Shown here one piece after another: positions 43,966 to 55,702 of a DNA stretch of 64,000 nucleotides. Where the stretch lies: assembly GCA_018343915.1 (NCBI GenBank), contig JABRWF010000003.1, forward strand, positions 1,302,001-1,366,000, in the 5' to 3' direction. Position numbers and translations under genes: made by a program. The stretch comes from Agroathelia rolfsii. Its lineage: Eukaryota > Basidiomycota > Agaricomycetes > Amylocorticiales > Amylocorticiaceae. Within the stretch, counting starts at the first letter, position 1. Every line of letters begins with the position of its first letter. Under the pieces are notes generated by a model. It was not told where the DNA came from, made no database searches, and was given only the letters and a program-made list of their open reading frames with translations.

Positions 43966-45664
43966 AGAAGAAATGGGCGACTCACCTCAACCTTGATCAT
44001 CCCCTCTATACCCCACGACCGCTCATGGCCCGCCTCACCAGCGTCAATCGTGCACAGCAGGCGCACCACGTTTCTCGTTCTTGTTTGTTGCCGATTACTC
44101 TCATCATCATTATTATGATGACCATCGCCATTCCGACTTTCATATCCGTCAGCAGAAGATGAAGACGAAGAGGGATCGACTACGATTCTCGCGTCTGCTA
44201 CGCTAATCGAACGCCGGGTCCAGACGAGCTCGCGTCCGGAGTTGCGCCATAGTTTGATCGTGCGTGTGAGGTCGACGCGGAGGTGAGTCGCGAGGTCTAA
44301 GAGGTTTTCGATAGAGAGAAGGGGCTGTTGTTGGTCTTGTGATGATAATGAGGAAGAGCAGAGCGTGATGAGTGCGGGGAAAGTGCTCCCTGATGCGATA
44401 GAGAATGTAGGTAGAGATATCTATTATTATCGTTGGTTAGTATCAGCAGATCAAAGATAATGTCGGTAGTCTTAATAATAACAATAGCAAAGAAATCAAA
44501 ATCAAAAAAAGCACAGCGTACTTACCGATGCACTCAAATTCGGATGCGGAGAAGAAGCGCAAGCCGCATTACTACCAGTGGCAGTAGCATCTTTCTTGCC
44601 TTTAGACGAGGCGCAGATATCAATCTTGGACGTACGCATCGTCGTCGAATTAGCCGGATACGGTGAATGCGGTTCTGTACGCGAGAACGGCGGGAGCTCG
44701 CCCCCGAGCGGTGCACCCAAGGGGCTCGATTTGGGCAAATATTGGAAAGGGATGAAAAGCCTGTAAATTGATAGAGTAGTAAGTATCAATGTAAATTAAT
44801 TAGAGACGTCATCATAAATTCATGCGAGCCCGTGAGTCCCCGACGGGGACGGGGAAGGGGGAATTTGAATTTGATATACGCATTAATTAAATGGATACGT
44901 ACGACTGATGCGGTCTTAAACCTTTGCGCTTCATGTCGATCCGAAGCGCATACATGATCACCGTCGTCGTGTCTTGCATCTGTGCTACGTGCGACGGTGG
45001 GAGGGGGACCATCTTGGGGCCTAGACCCGTGCCGCCTTGTAAGGAAGATGTTTCAGAGGAGGAGGCGGATGCCACGGCATTGGCGGTGCGCCATGTGGCA
45101 GGCACGAATTCAGGAATGGGTATACTGAACGGCTGCTTATCGTTCCACAGAAAGGTTCCGCCCGGAGGGGGAGGGTAGATCTGCAAGGTCGTGCAGAGGA
45201 CACATTGTCTGTCTACGTCTTGGATCACGCCTCGCTCGGTAGAGGTTATGGTGATGTACCCTTTAATCTGTCGACAGGGGGACGATGGCAGTGTTTAGCA
45301 GCCTAGACATTGTTTGCAAGTGTGCTCTTATATTCACCGTTGCAGTGACGCTCTCAACCAAGGTTTGCTTGCCAGAGAGCTGGATGTACCCGCGGATAGC
45401 GCCCAAGCCATAGGCAGGTGTGCGTAGGTTTAGCAACCTTCGGCCGAGATTAACGCGCATATTGGCCGTGTTGTAGACTAGGTCGCGGCAGTGAGGGCCC
45501 ATGCCCACCTCAGACAGGATGCCGTCGACAAACTCGACTTCCTCGTTGTTACATGCTATGGGAGAGTACGGTGGGATAGAGCCCACGATGTCGTCGTCGT
45601 TGTCTATGAATAGAGAGGGCCAGGTATATGCGGGGGGCTCGTCCGTTGGGATCGGGGACTCCAT
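43668..45664 (-). CDS. Uncharacterised protein, possibly arrestin-like fold
   Basis: ATG at 45664 (MESPIPTDEPPAYTWPSLFI), TAA at 43668-43670; about five introns. Joined exons read VEFVDGILSEVGMGPHCRDL, GAIRGYIQLSGKQTLVESVT, IKGYITITSTERGVIQDVDR, QCVLCTTLQIYPPP, FLWNDKQPFSIPIPEFVP, MYALRIDMKRKGLRPHQS, LFIPFQYLPKSSPLG, a Ser-rich segment, then LLDLATHLRVDLTRTIKLWR and a final RGVSLPALGTLRGAGI. The alternation of beta-prone stretches, the P-P-A-Y motif near the start (a possible WW-domain ligand) and the FSIPIPEFVP block recall arrestin-like proteins, but no family match is certain. A basidiomycete-only protein is plausible. An A26/G8 tract lies in one intron. Confidence 0.65.
43932..43965. repeat. 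Homopolymer tract A26 followed by G8
   Basis: 26 A then 8 G on the plus strand, inside an intron of the minus-strand gene 43668-45664 (so C8-T26 in sense, upstream of the acceptor). It is prone to length error in sequencing. Confidence 0.9.
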
Positions 45665-46258
45665 GGCTTGGCTAGTATAGTAGCAAGTATAGGCAGCAAG
45701 TGAGATTGAAGAAATATACGAGCAACAAGCTGGCTACCTGAAGGGTATTTGTATCTGTGCGGAAATGAGTCATGTTTCACAGAATGGCATCAGTTGTTGG
45801 CATGATGATTGCTGGAATGGGATAACCTAAACGCTTACAAGCGCAAGGCAAGCCGGTGACCAAGCCGTCTTGTTCTATCTCCTCCCATTCTTTGCCCGCT
45901 TGGTCATCAGGGCAGCAATATTATCTGATTCTATCACTATGTCCCGTGGTGCTGATTAGATACAAGCACTCTCTGCTCTGTCATTAACCTCCTAGCCAGA
46001 TGCAATGCTGGCCAAGTGCAGGAGACAGTCCAAGAGAGGCCTGCTGAATCCCATGAGCGAGCCACTGCATGCCACAATTACAGCCACAGCCACCCGGCAT
46101 TGGCGGGTGGATCTACGGTCTTGTCACGTCCTCGGCCCGGCTACTAACTCATATTATTATGTCACTCGTCACTCTTTCCCCGCACTTCTATCACCAGACT
46201 GCAAACAACGCCTTCTTCATCCATCTCTGTACGTCGACCACGTCTACAGCAAGCAAGA

Positions 46259-47672
46259 ATGCGTCCATCTCTACGTCTCTTCAATGCTTCCATTGCCCAA
46301 GCAAACCCCGCACGGCTCAACAGCACCGGCTTCATTGGCCTCGGCCGCATGGGTGCCGAAATGGCCTACAACCTCTTCTCCAAGCAACTGGCCCAGTTTC
46401 CCCAGGCCCGTTTCGTCATCTGCGACGCCTTCCCGGAGGCAACGGAGGCTTTTCGCCAGCGCATGTCGTCTGCTTTCCCTGGAATACAGATCGAGGCCGT
46501 CTCATCGCCTGAAATGTTAGTGCAAGTCGATAGTGTAGTACCTTAAGGGTAAACACTTTTTCTGTTTCTTTTTCTTTTTTGTTTCATTCCGAATGAAGAA
46601 AGCATCAAAATGCAAAAGCCTATCTTCTCTGCAAAGTTAAACTAAAATACATGATCTGAATTACAACTTCACTTTCTATTACGCAGGGCTGTGCGAACAT
46701 CGCACACAGTAATTACCATGCTCCCCTCCTCGCCCCACGTCAAGGAGGTCTACCAAGCCGAGAACGGAATCTTGGCCGGTCTGGGCTCCCTCCCCACGTC
46801 TGATGTACGACATACATTATGCATCGACTCGACTACACTCGACGTCGACGTCGCGCGCGATGTCGCCGCGCAGGTATTTGCTGCTGGTGCACAGATGGTG
46901 GATGCGCCTGTGTCTGGAGGTACGTCACATTGTATACTTCATTTCCGTAATTAATATCCTTGCTTCATCTATATCCTCACCAATTCCCGGCTCGCTTCCT
47001 AAACCCCAAATAGGTGTAACAGGGGCCAAAGCTGGTACCCTCTCCTTCCTCGTCGGCGGGCCCACGCCCTCCTACGATCTCGCGCACCCTATCCTGGCAC
47101 ACATGGGTAAGCGCATCATCCACTGCGGCACGCGCGCCGGATCAGGACTGGGCGCGAAGATCTGCAACAACCTCATCCTGGGGGCACAGCAGATCGCTGT
47201 GGCAGAGGCGATGTTGCTCGGTACGCAGCGGCTAGGGTTGAAGCCGGATGTGTTGGCGAGCGTGATCAATAGCTCTACAGGAGCGTGTTGGGCGTCGAAG
47301 GTGAATAACCCTGTGCCAGGGGCGTTAATAGGTGAAGAAAGTGGTGCTGGTGCGCCCCAGCCGCCGTGTGAGAGGGATTATGAGGGTGGGTTTGCGACGG
47401 CGTTGATGATCAAGGTAAATGCAATTATTGCTCTTCCTCTCTCACTTTCATTCTCTAATATATCACGGTTATAGGATATGTCTCTTGGTACGGCTCTTGG
47501 AGAGAAATACAATTCCCCATTACCCCTTGCCAAGGCCGCCGAGCTCATCTACGAGGCTGTCGTCCAGACGCAGCCTGAATTGGCCAAAAAAGACTTTTCT
47601 TCGGTATATGTCTCATTGAGGGATCTGGCGATTCAGGCGGATGAGGCGCAGGCATCAAAGGAGGAGGCGTAG
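46259..47672 (+). CDS. 3-hydroxyisobutyrate dehydrogenase, mitochondrial
   Basis: ATG at 46259 (MRPSLRLFNASIAQANPARL, an Arg/Ala-rich presequence), TAG at 47670-47672. Motifs in order: STGFIGLGRMGAEMAYNL (NAD-binding GxGxxG), HTVITMLPSSPHVKEVYQ, CIDSTTLDVDVARDVA, MVDAPVSGGVTGAKAGTLSF (substrate-binding; spans an intron), HCGTRAGSGLGAKICNNLIL (carries the catalytic Lys in GAKICNN), and a C-terminal helical domain (YEGGFATALMIKDMSLGTAL). The first intron starts within GAAAT|GTTAGT near 46513 and restores SSPEMAVRTSHT. Role: NAD-dependent oxidation of 3-hydroxyisobutyrate in valine breakdown. All key residues are present. Confidence 0.95.
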
Positions 47673-48381
47673 CTTGGAGGTACGAAATGTGATAGGTTCA
47701 ATTAGTGTCATTGCGCTCGATTGGATGTCATAAGAAAGAAAAAGGAATAAAAGGATACTCACGTACTAACGGATTTTTCTTCTTTACTTTTGCTCATTTG
47801 TAAAACACTTGACATTGTTTCATCAGCACGTAGTTCAATTTTCGACTTGAATGCATAATGCAAAATATGACAGAACTACAACCTGCCTCTAAAGATCGGA
47901 ATTTGTCTTGAATCTTGATCCTGCGCACCCACATGGATTTTCTCTTTCATTGCATGGGTGAGGACTCGATGTGATGTGCCAAATTGTCCCGAATTTCAAA
48001 TCATGCAAAAAAAAATGCACATGCACATGTTCCTTTTTTTTTTCTGTTTCAGCATTGATTCGACGATGCCAACGTGAATGACGGCACTTATCGTGATACA
48101 TACCCAGGAGGAATTTTATGTTCATTAGGAATATGGCGTGATTTCCGTGTTAATTCCTGAGCGGAGTCATGCTTGCACCATCCTAATAGACCTGCTGTAC
48201 AAACCGTGTTCTAGCCTTTCCTTTTCTCAGACCACATCATAATCATACATCATCGCCGCAGCCGCAGCCCCAAGGCGGTCAAGTCTGTGCTTTCGGCCGT
48301 GCGCGCATATCGGAGCTAGAAGAAGCCTGTTAAGAAAGAAACCTGTTATGCAGTACAGTTAGCAGTGTAATAAATAGCGGA
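47673..48381. other. Intergenic region, no gene recognised
   Basis: 3' flank of the dehydrogenase. Repeated ATGCACATGCACATG near 48015 is a short simple repeat. Nothing coding is supported. Confidence 0.45.
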
Positions 48382-48467
48382 TCAACTCCCAAAAAGCTCG
48401 AGCTCGATGCGGACACCCCAACCGAAGCCTTTCGTGATGCGTATGATATTGTGTGCGTGCTTATAGC
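48382..48467 (-). other. Possible last exon of an unrecognised minus-strand gene
   Basis: On the minus strand an AG acceptor (TTGTACTAGTTCAG) is followed by an 86-bp open stretch reading YKHAHNIIRITKGFGWGVRI and ending ELELFGS then TGA (48382-48384). The amphipathic, aromatic pattern looks like real protein, perhaps the end of a jelly-roll or F5/8-type domain. Upstream open pieces (about 48540-48680) do not join convincingly. It could be the end of a decayed gene. Confidence 0.3.
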
Positions 48468-49858
48468 CTGAACTAGTACAAATTAAGCTGTTTCCTGTCC
48501 GTAACGCGATAAATATATTTAGAGACAGAATCATATCCTATCAACTGTCCGTGATCCGGTTGTACTTTGTAGAAATGGGAATTTCAACTGAATCATATCC
48601 TTCATCCTCGGAATTGATACGGTAAGAAAGAAAGCAAGGGAGAACTTGGACTTCAGTTTCGGGTCCTCGGTAACATGGCATGAACATGTACCATCATCAT
48701 TGAAGGATAGGGGTTATACCTATAGAGTATTCATGCATATTCATGATCCGTGGACATCATTAGCTGGATATCATTTCGATCCGTATAAAAATAGAGCGAG
48801 CATTAGATAGTTATTTCTGGCCATCATCATGTTACATAGTTGCCAGAGCGTGAGATGAATAATATATGCACGAAATACGTATGATGGCTCTTTAAGCTCA
48901 AATTCTCTAATTCCAAACCAAATGACCGAGGGGCTATTGCAGGGACTGGCATTGACAGGGTGCGTTGTTGTCATACAATGCTTGGTGACATCGCATTTTA
49001 AAGTCGAGCGAGAAAAGTGGGTTCTTGCGTTGACTCGGAGGACGGATTGGCATTCAATGTCGCACATCTATATTCGTAAGCGTTTGTGATACGATACAGA
49101 ATTTGGAAGTTGCGAAGATTGTCGGGTCTATCGTAATAGAGTCGATGATACTAGGCTGCTGCATGTTTTCTATGAGACAACTATGTTCGGCAGGCTAAGG
49201 GATTCTAGACCGCGAAATCCCTCAGTATTGTGTTCTACACAGTACATACATAATTTCTATGGTAGAGTAGTACTGATGCCGCAGTAACGCACGAGGGCAT
49301 GTGAATCGTCTTCACCCCAGGATGATGAAGCGGGTGCCTTCCTGGTGTAGAATTTGAAGTCCAAAGGAAAGCATTTCCAGCACCGGTGACTTTATCCTGC
49401 CACTCCCTCGTCGAACATTGAAATTGCATGGGCTTTTGCGTAACCCATTAATTGGGGAAATCATGATATCGCAGAGACTGCAGTTAATTACTCGGACATA
49501 GAACGCTACTCTCCTACTTGGTGACGGGACCAACGGATCCATTGCGAAAGCTTTATGCGCCGGAAATTGATGAGGTGGTACTGGTAAATGTGTTTTTGCA
49601 AATTTGGGGGCAGTGGTCAGCATCCAAGATCACCTCCCACACACACCACAGGTAAAAGGTACCTGAAACCTTCTGATGTGCTTATTCCATAAGTGCGTAT
49701 AAAGCCTGCTGGCTTCTATTGTTCTCGACAGCTTGCCCAGGTGCATCTCATTCTTGCTAGAGTTAAGAGGCAAAGATAATTTCTGCCCAAACGCATGATG
49801 CACCATTTACACTCCGAAAAGTATGCTATTCCTTAGCTTTCAATATTGCATAAGAGGG
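48468..49858. other. Gene-poor region, 1.4 kb
   Basis: Open frames up to about 100 codons exist on the minus strand (48771-49067, 49312-49623) but show no domain or consistent splice pattern. Nothing further can be supported. Confidence 0.4.
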
Positions 49859-50884
49859 TTAAGTTATCGATCCAGGATAGGGTGATGTGGAAGTGTATTC
49901 CTTGAGCTCCCGGAGGATGCTGTTATAAGCGTCAAGACTTCGGGGGTGAGATGTGGATCTCCAGATAGGCAAGTCGATTTCTAATGGCTTTGTACCTATG
50001 GGATGCATTTTGGAAACAGCCATCGGTAGAGTACTCTCAAGAGCATTAACTCGTTTCATTAAAAGAAACGCTAACAAAGGATGCTGGAAGTTTATAACTT
50101 TTTTTTTTTGAGGATTCCGGAGTCGATAGGGAGCCTTCTTACCATGCTTGACAGTTCTACAGTCGCATGAACATAATATACAGATGGGCCGTTGGGTTGG
50201 TGCATTACCTGACCCGAGTGCTGCCGCCAACGAAAGTCGATTTTTGGGCATTTCAGGGAGCCAATTCATGCTGGGGACTTGAAGCATCGTTCTACCGTTT
50301 ACGGTAATGTTGACGTTTACAGGGATGGCCTCGGAGGTTATATTATGATCCATAGAGTATTAGTTGTTGCTGCTGTTATCTGCCCTCGTAGCATCCACTG
50401 GAGTAATAGCTTGTCTTCGATTCATTCCAGAGTAGCTATCGCTTGGGTTGGCAGACGCCAAGCCCTCTCCGCCCGTTCCGACACAACTCGGATCCTCAGA
50501 AGTAAGCACTCGATCGTAATCTGTCCCGCGATGCTGATTTGGACTAACGGGTTCTAGAGACACCATGTTCATCCTGAGTTCAGTGTTGTGAGCAAGCTCC
50601 CTTAACATAGGATTATCATCCTGATTCGTCACGACATGATGGTTGATGCTGACAGGTACCGGACTCGTTGATATAAACGCTTCGTCGCAACCCATCAAGC
50701 GCTTTTGCCTCACAATAGACCCTCGCAGCTCCACTTCGCTGCTCATAGTATATCCCGAATTTGATAAAGGCGATACTTGATGATCACCTATTGTGGAGCA
50801 CTTGACCACTTGGAGAGCGCGTAGTCCCAACATTGATGATGACAATGCCGATAAAACCCGTCCACATGAAAGCCTGAGCACCAT
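49859..50884 (-). other. Two adjoining open stretches, possibly a degraded or poorly resolved gene
   Basis: Two long minus-strand frames meet head to tail. 50360-50884 (174 codons) includes SALSSSMLGLRALQVV and SSEVELRGSIVRQKRLM. 49859-50353 (about 164 codons) includes SEAIPVNVNITVNGRTMLQV and ends LKEYTSTSPYPGSIT. Between them is a stop and a frame change. No family is recognised. They might be exons of a membrane protein tail or decayed sequence. No start with a plausible signal or presequence is seen. Confidence 0.25.
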
Positions 50885-52448
50885 CCACTGCAGGACGTTG
50901 ATCAGGGTTAGCTAGCTTGGGCCAGCCTTACTTCACTGCTGCTGGCATTGTCCCATTCGATTGTCGCAGCCGTGCAATCAGGTTCTGAGTGAAGGTGTGA
51001 GCTCGAATTCGCGATCTGAGGTGTATGCCCTACCCAGAAACTAGTGCGGGTTGATGAAGTCCATCGATGAAGGAGCTTGACTATTCGTAGGTTAATAGTT
51101 GTTGATAACCGCCGTCTATATCTCGGTGCTCGCGACGGTATCTAGAGTTTCTGACACAGATGTGGGATTATCATCTGCAATGGCAGTGAATTCGTCTATA
51201 GAGAGAAAAGACGGATCTATTGCAATGTTTAGCAGCGTTAAAGAGAGCCCATGGCACGACGTTATTGGTTTCCATTACCAGATGTTTACACGTCAGGCCT
51301 TCTTCCGTAAATTTAGGTGCTATCCAGGCGCGTCATCAACACGTCTCCTTGTAACTCCAGAGAAACCATAAAGTCACGCATAAAAATCTTATGCACCCAT
51401 TTAACAATTGAGTGATCGTTGGCGGAATATTCGCGTAGTCGCACAACGCACATCTCGTGTACCGTAAACACTTGTCGGATTGAAGGGTGGTCCGCAGATA
51501 TACGTTTGCTTTCAAGTGTGTCACGTTCACTTGAGTGATGTCGATAGCTTGCAAGTTAGTACTCTTTTTTTGCGATTCCGACTGGGAACATTCTATGTTC
51601 ATATGAGTAAGATTGATACTACCAAATGCACTAGATCTGCAAAGGATTCTCAGTCCTAGTTTTATTTGAAAGAAAAAAAAATTGAGTCATGTCTACGTTC
51701 GACACTGTCTCATAGCTGGTGGATGTATCCGATGATAAGGTATTTTAATCTGAGGAGAGCACTCCTTCGGAGTAAGACTGGATGGCTTCTGGAGAACGCA
51801 TCATTGAATGGGACGCCGTCGAAGGGTCAGTCATGGTCCTCCAGTTATCCGCATGCGAATTTGTTTCGCCCTGAGCTGAACGCGTAAAGTCTGGATACCA
51901 ATTGGATTCAATATATGGAGAGGACAATGTAGATGAATTGGCAGACGATCATAACAAGCATCTTCCATTTGTTCCGAAACTGGTAATGTCGGGGGGGGGG
52001 GGACAATTAACTGCATCGTAGCATAGTACATCAGTTGGGGGTTGATCATGTGGCATTTTACCAAATATAATAAGCAAGATTAGCTAACTTACTATCGACA
52101 AAATAAGTATTAACCAGACACACTAGTGGGAGTCAAAGGGTAGATGTGGCAAGCTTTCGATGCAGACCAAAGACAATTGAAGGGATCCACTGCTCTCTTA
52201 TAGATAAGCACACAAAACTGTCCATAGTACCAAAAAGAAATGTAGCAGCTCGGTATTCACTTGATTGTATGACTCAAAAAAGCGGCACATTCATTCAATG
52301 CAGTTTAGTTACAATGGCCCAAACTGCACTGGCAGGTGTGCTCGACCGTCAAAGAGTCATATACAGCATAATCAAAGCAAGATGAGCAAATTCGATGCCA
52401 TTCAGGTCTTACTGCGGGTGAATTTGTCTTTCCTAATGAGGGCGTCAC
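50885..52448. other. Gene-poor region with a G12 tract
   Basis: No recognisable gene on either strand. A run of 12 G lies at 51991-52002. Short open frames (for example 51336-51602, -) lack domain or splice support. Confidence 0.4.
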
Positions 52449-52451
52449 AAA

Positions 52452-52590
52452 CACTACGGGGGTTTCCGGATGTTATTTGCAATAAAAGGTGAAATAACAT
52501 TGTAAACCGTCAATTTTCACCAATCACAGTGCAGTTTAAGCATGTTATTTCATCTGTTCTTGTAAATAGCATCTGGGAAACCCCGCTGTG
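52452..52590. mobile_element. CACTA-like MITE (139 bp) with 49-bp terminal inverted repeats and 3-bp target duplication
   Basis: The left arm 52452-52500 starts CACTACGGGGGTTTCC. The right arm 52542-52590, read on the minus strand, starts CACAGCGGGGTTTCC. The arms match at 39 of 49 positions with no gaps, and the innermost nine bases (AAATAACAT) are identical. The element is flanked by AAA on both sides (52449-52451 and 52591-52593), the 3-bp target duplication expected for CACTA (EnSpm) elements. There is a 41-bp centre with no coding capacity. It needs a transposase in trans; none is in the window. Confidence 0.8.
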
Positions 52591-52593
52591 AAA

Positions 52594-53783
52594 GCCGATT
52601 GCAAGTCTGAACTTGTATTGTCAAAGTCAAATGCAGGAAGGTGGCTGAATATGGCACAGATGTAACCGAATTTGCTCCCGATTGATCTTTACTGAAAGCG
52701 GAAAAATCACGTTATCCCTGATTAGTCATCCAAACAGAGCATCAAGTGGAACCGGGCGTACTGGTACTCTTGCTGGTACTAGAGTCCATGATTGGGCGTA
52801 AGGTCGTAAATGATCCATCTCTGCTACCCTGGAGTAACATTCCGAATGCATTTTTGTTTTAATGTTCAAAATGCACGTAATTTCTCACTGGTACGATTAT
52901 TGAAGAGAGCAATTGAATTATGCAGGATATAGTAAAAGCCTGAGAACACCGATGAAAACATAGCTGCACTATTTGACAGATGTTTTATTGGCTATGGTAA
53001 GTGGTTTGATGACCTCTTTACCGATTCCATCGCCACCAAGCCATTGGCAAGAAGTTCCAGATGGGCAAATGAGTGAGCAGTTTCAAGGTGACGCCGCTCA
53101 AAGAGCCAAACCCAAAGACTAACAATGGCCCGCTTCCTGCAATATATCCGTTATTAACATTTAATTATATCTTGGAAATTAGTCCATTGCTGCAACAACT
53201 TACCTCCTGCTATCCGGATCGAGAGGTCCAATTGGCCTCATATCTGCCTTCCAGTCAGTTGCCGCGCTTGGTGCTCTTGGCCGCGGATGAAAGCAAGCCT
53301 CGGCCCCCTGCCCACATCCCCGATATTTTCGATCCGCTTGGACGAGCACAGTTAATTGTTCTGATTTGAATTAAGGTTCTTACTTTGTAGAGTTCATTTC
53401 TCTCAGCCAGCCTTATTTTTCTAACCAACTTCATGTCGAGAAAACGCATCATCAGAATATCTATGCGAGCGGAGGTACCAGAACTTTGTGTTTCCAACCG
53501 TAGATCAAGTGTGTGCCTAGCCATATTATATGCTACAGCTCCTAAGCGGATTTCCCAAAGTGTACCCGTGGCTTGCCCCAGATTCTGAGACACTAGTATC
53601 ATGATGGTGGTGCAGTGGCATGAGCGTAGCTTACGTCAGCGCAAGGGTGGACAGGGAAGTCTTCACCAGCTTCTTTGTACTGAGTTACTAGTATATATCC
53701 ACGGCACCGTGCCCCGTCCAAGCTCTGCCCTGACCCACCAACTCGATCCTTCAGCTTGCCAGTGCGCATTCTTGCCCATCGAT
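52594..53783. other. Gene-poor region, 1.2 kb
   Basis: Two overlapping open frames, 53073-53369 (+) and 53255-53602 (-), have no recognisable domain. The last 180 bp must hold the promoter of the SDR gene: a TATA-like ATATATCC lies near 53692, about 90 bp before its ATG. Confidence 0.4.
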
Positions 53784-55702
53784 ATGGCATCCAAACCGTC
53801 TGTCATCATTCTCGGTAAGAAACACCTGATACTTTCGTGCCAACCTGTACCTCTTGCTCATGTCCTTGATCGCTGCTGCAAATTGATTAGGCGGGATCGA
53901 TACTTGTGCACGCCCGCTTGCTGCGTATCTGGTGCCGTTGGAAGGCGAACCATTGGTCTCTGTGCGTAAACCGCTCGTTTTCATGCCCCATAGCAACTGA
54001 TGGGCCGTCTACCCATACAGCATCTACGCATCGTTGATAAATTCTCTGTCGCTCCGCCAACTACGTGCGTACTCCAGGATACCACATCCAAGCTCGTGGA
54101 TGGAAGCTGATGTCAAACAGGTACATCGGGTCAGAATTTCCCAAAGTGTTGGAGAACCCAATAGTTGAATATCGCCAAGCTAACCTCCAAGTTCCATGTG
54201 TGTGTCGGACTCTGCGTTTCCTCCTTCCCCGATGTACTAACTAATCGCTGGCTCCCAACCCCCTCAGCCGTCGTTGCCTCGGCCTTTGAGCCCACTGAGG
54301 GAAAACCCCCATTTGATTACGTTTTCGACTTGACGGGCGATATACGCTACGATCGCCCCGAAGAAGTACGTACTACACGGGATCCGCTGTTAGGTAATGC
54401 ATCGCTGACATACTTCTTGAACCTTGTTTAGGTACACATCAAAACTACCTTCCAAGTGTCCCGTCTCGTTGGTCTTGAGGCGGCTCGTCGCAATGTAAAG
54501 GCCTATGTACGTCTACAACAACCTTTCTATGAAGTCCCTGAAAGGGGCTCGCATGACGAGAAGGAGGATGCCAAGCCATTGCCTGGCGTGGGAATTTGGT
54601 GGCATGAGACCCTGAGGACGCTAGCAGCGATACCCAAGTATGTAAAGTAGTCACTGGCCAGCAGTCAACCTTGTTCGCTGATCTAACGACGCAAATTATA
54701 GCCTCAATCTAGTGATCTTGAGGGTCAGTTTCTACTATGGCCCCTATGTGGTCAGCAGCGTCAGTGAGTGGAGGTCTACTCACTCTTTGGCATGTCTTCG
54801 AGCCTAAACTGATCCACAATCTACAGGTCCCGTTACTTCAGCCCTCACTCTTGCAGCTGTTTACGGCCATCTCAAGCAACCATTCAAGACCATGTATGAT
54901 TTTACTTTTGTGTATGCTTGATCAGCCTTTAAATCCAGCCATCCTCCAGTTGGTCTCCTGGGAAGAACCCTACATATACCGTTCATGTTTATGACGTCGC
55001 GGCTGGCCTTTGGGCTTCTGCTGAATGGATCGCAAAACTTGGCCGTAAGGAGGCCGATATGCTTGCAGGAGAGGAAATCATCTTCCACAACGAGAAGAGC
55101 AAGCTAAAGGAAGTTGAGGGCACGGTTCCCGCTGATCAGAAACAGATCGCGCCTCTGTTCAATCTTGTGAGTTTTCTCATGGCACTTTTCGTGTATGCCA
55201 TTGATCGTGATGAATAAATAAATAAAATACAGTCCGATGATGGCAATACGGATATGCTGACTTTTGGCACGACGATATCCAACTACTTTGGCACTACGTT
55301 CGAGTTCCACGATTTGTTCACCAATCTCATCGGAAACTTTGGGAGAGTATTTAAGGTCGGCTTTCCTATTGCCACTATCTATTGTTTGTCTGGGGAACTA
55401 AGCTGACCCTGTGGTTCCTCCAGTCGAAGGAAGAAGGCTTTGTCGAAGAGATCAACGAACAGCATGTTAGTATCTGGTCCAAGATGCTCCAACAGTCCGA
55501 TCCTCCGGTTTCGATAGAAAAGACGCCCTTGTCAGCCTACGTGGACTCATACCAGCTCGCCAAACACTCCGTCGGATTCAAGAACACCAAAATCAAGGAG
55601 ATCATGGGCCTCAAACTCGTTCGGCCCACCCTCAACGCCACCGTGATCAACGAGATGATCGAAAAGTGGAAGGCGGAGGGAAACTGGCCAATCATCAATT
55701 AA
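53784..55702 (+). CDS. NAD(P)-binding Rossmann-fold protein, atypical extended SDR (epimerase/dehydratase-like)
   Basis: ATG at 53784 (MASKPSVIILG), TAA at 55700-55702; about eight introns. Joined exons give VIILGG-IDTCARPLAAYLVP (dinucleotide-binding turn formed across the first intron), LRIVDKFSVAPPTTYIGSEF, FDYVFDLTGDIRYDRPEEV, SRLVGLEAARRNVKAYVRLQ, WWHETLRTLAAIPNLNLVIL, FYYGPYV, then TVHVYDVAAGLWASAEWIA, and a C-terminal domain (FGTTISNYFGTTFEFHDLFT, YVDSYQLAKHSVGFKNTKIK, GLKLVRPTLNATVINEMIEK). The classical YxxxK is not obvious, so this is an atypical extended SDR whose activity is unsure. Substrate unknown. The frame appears intact. Confidence 0.85.
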
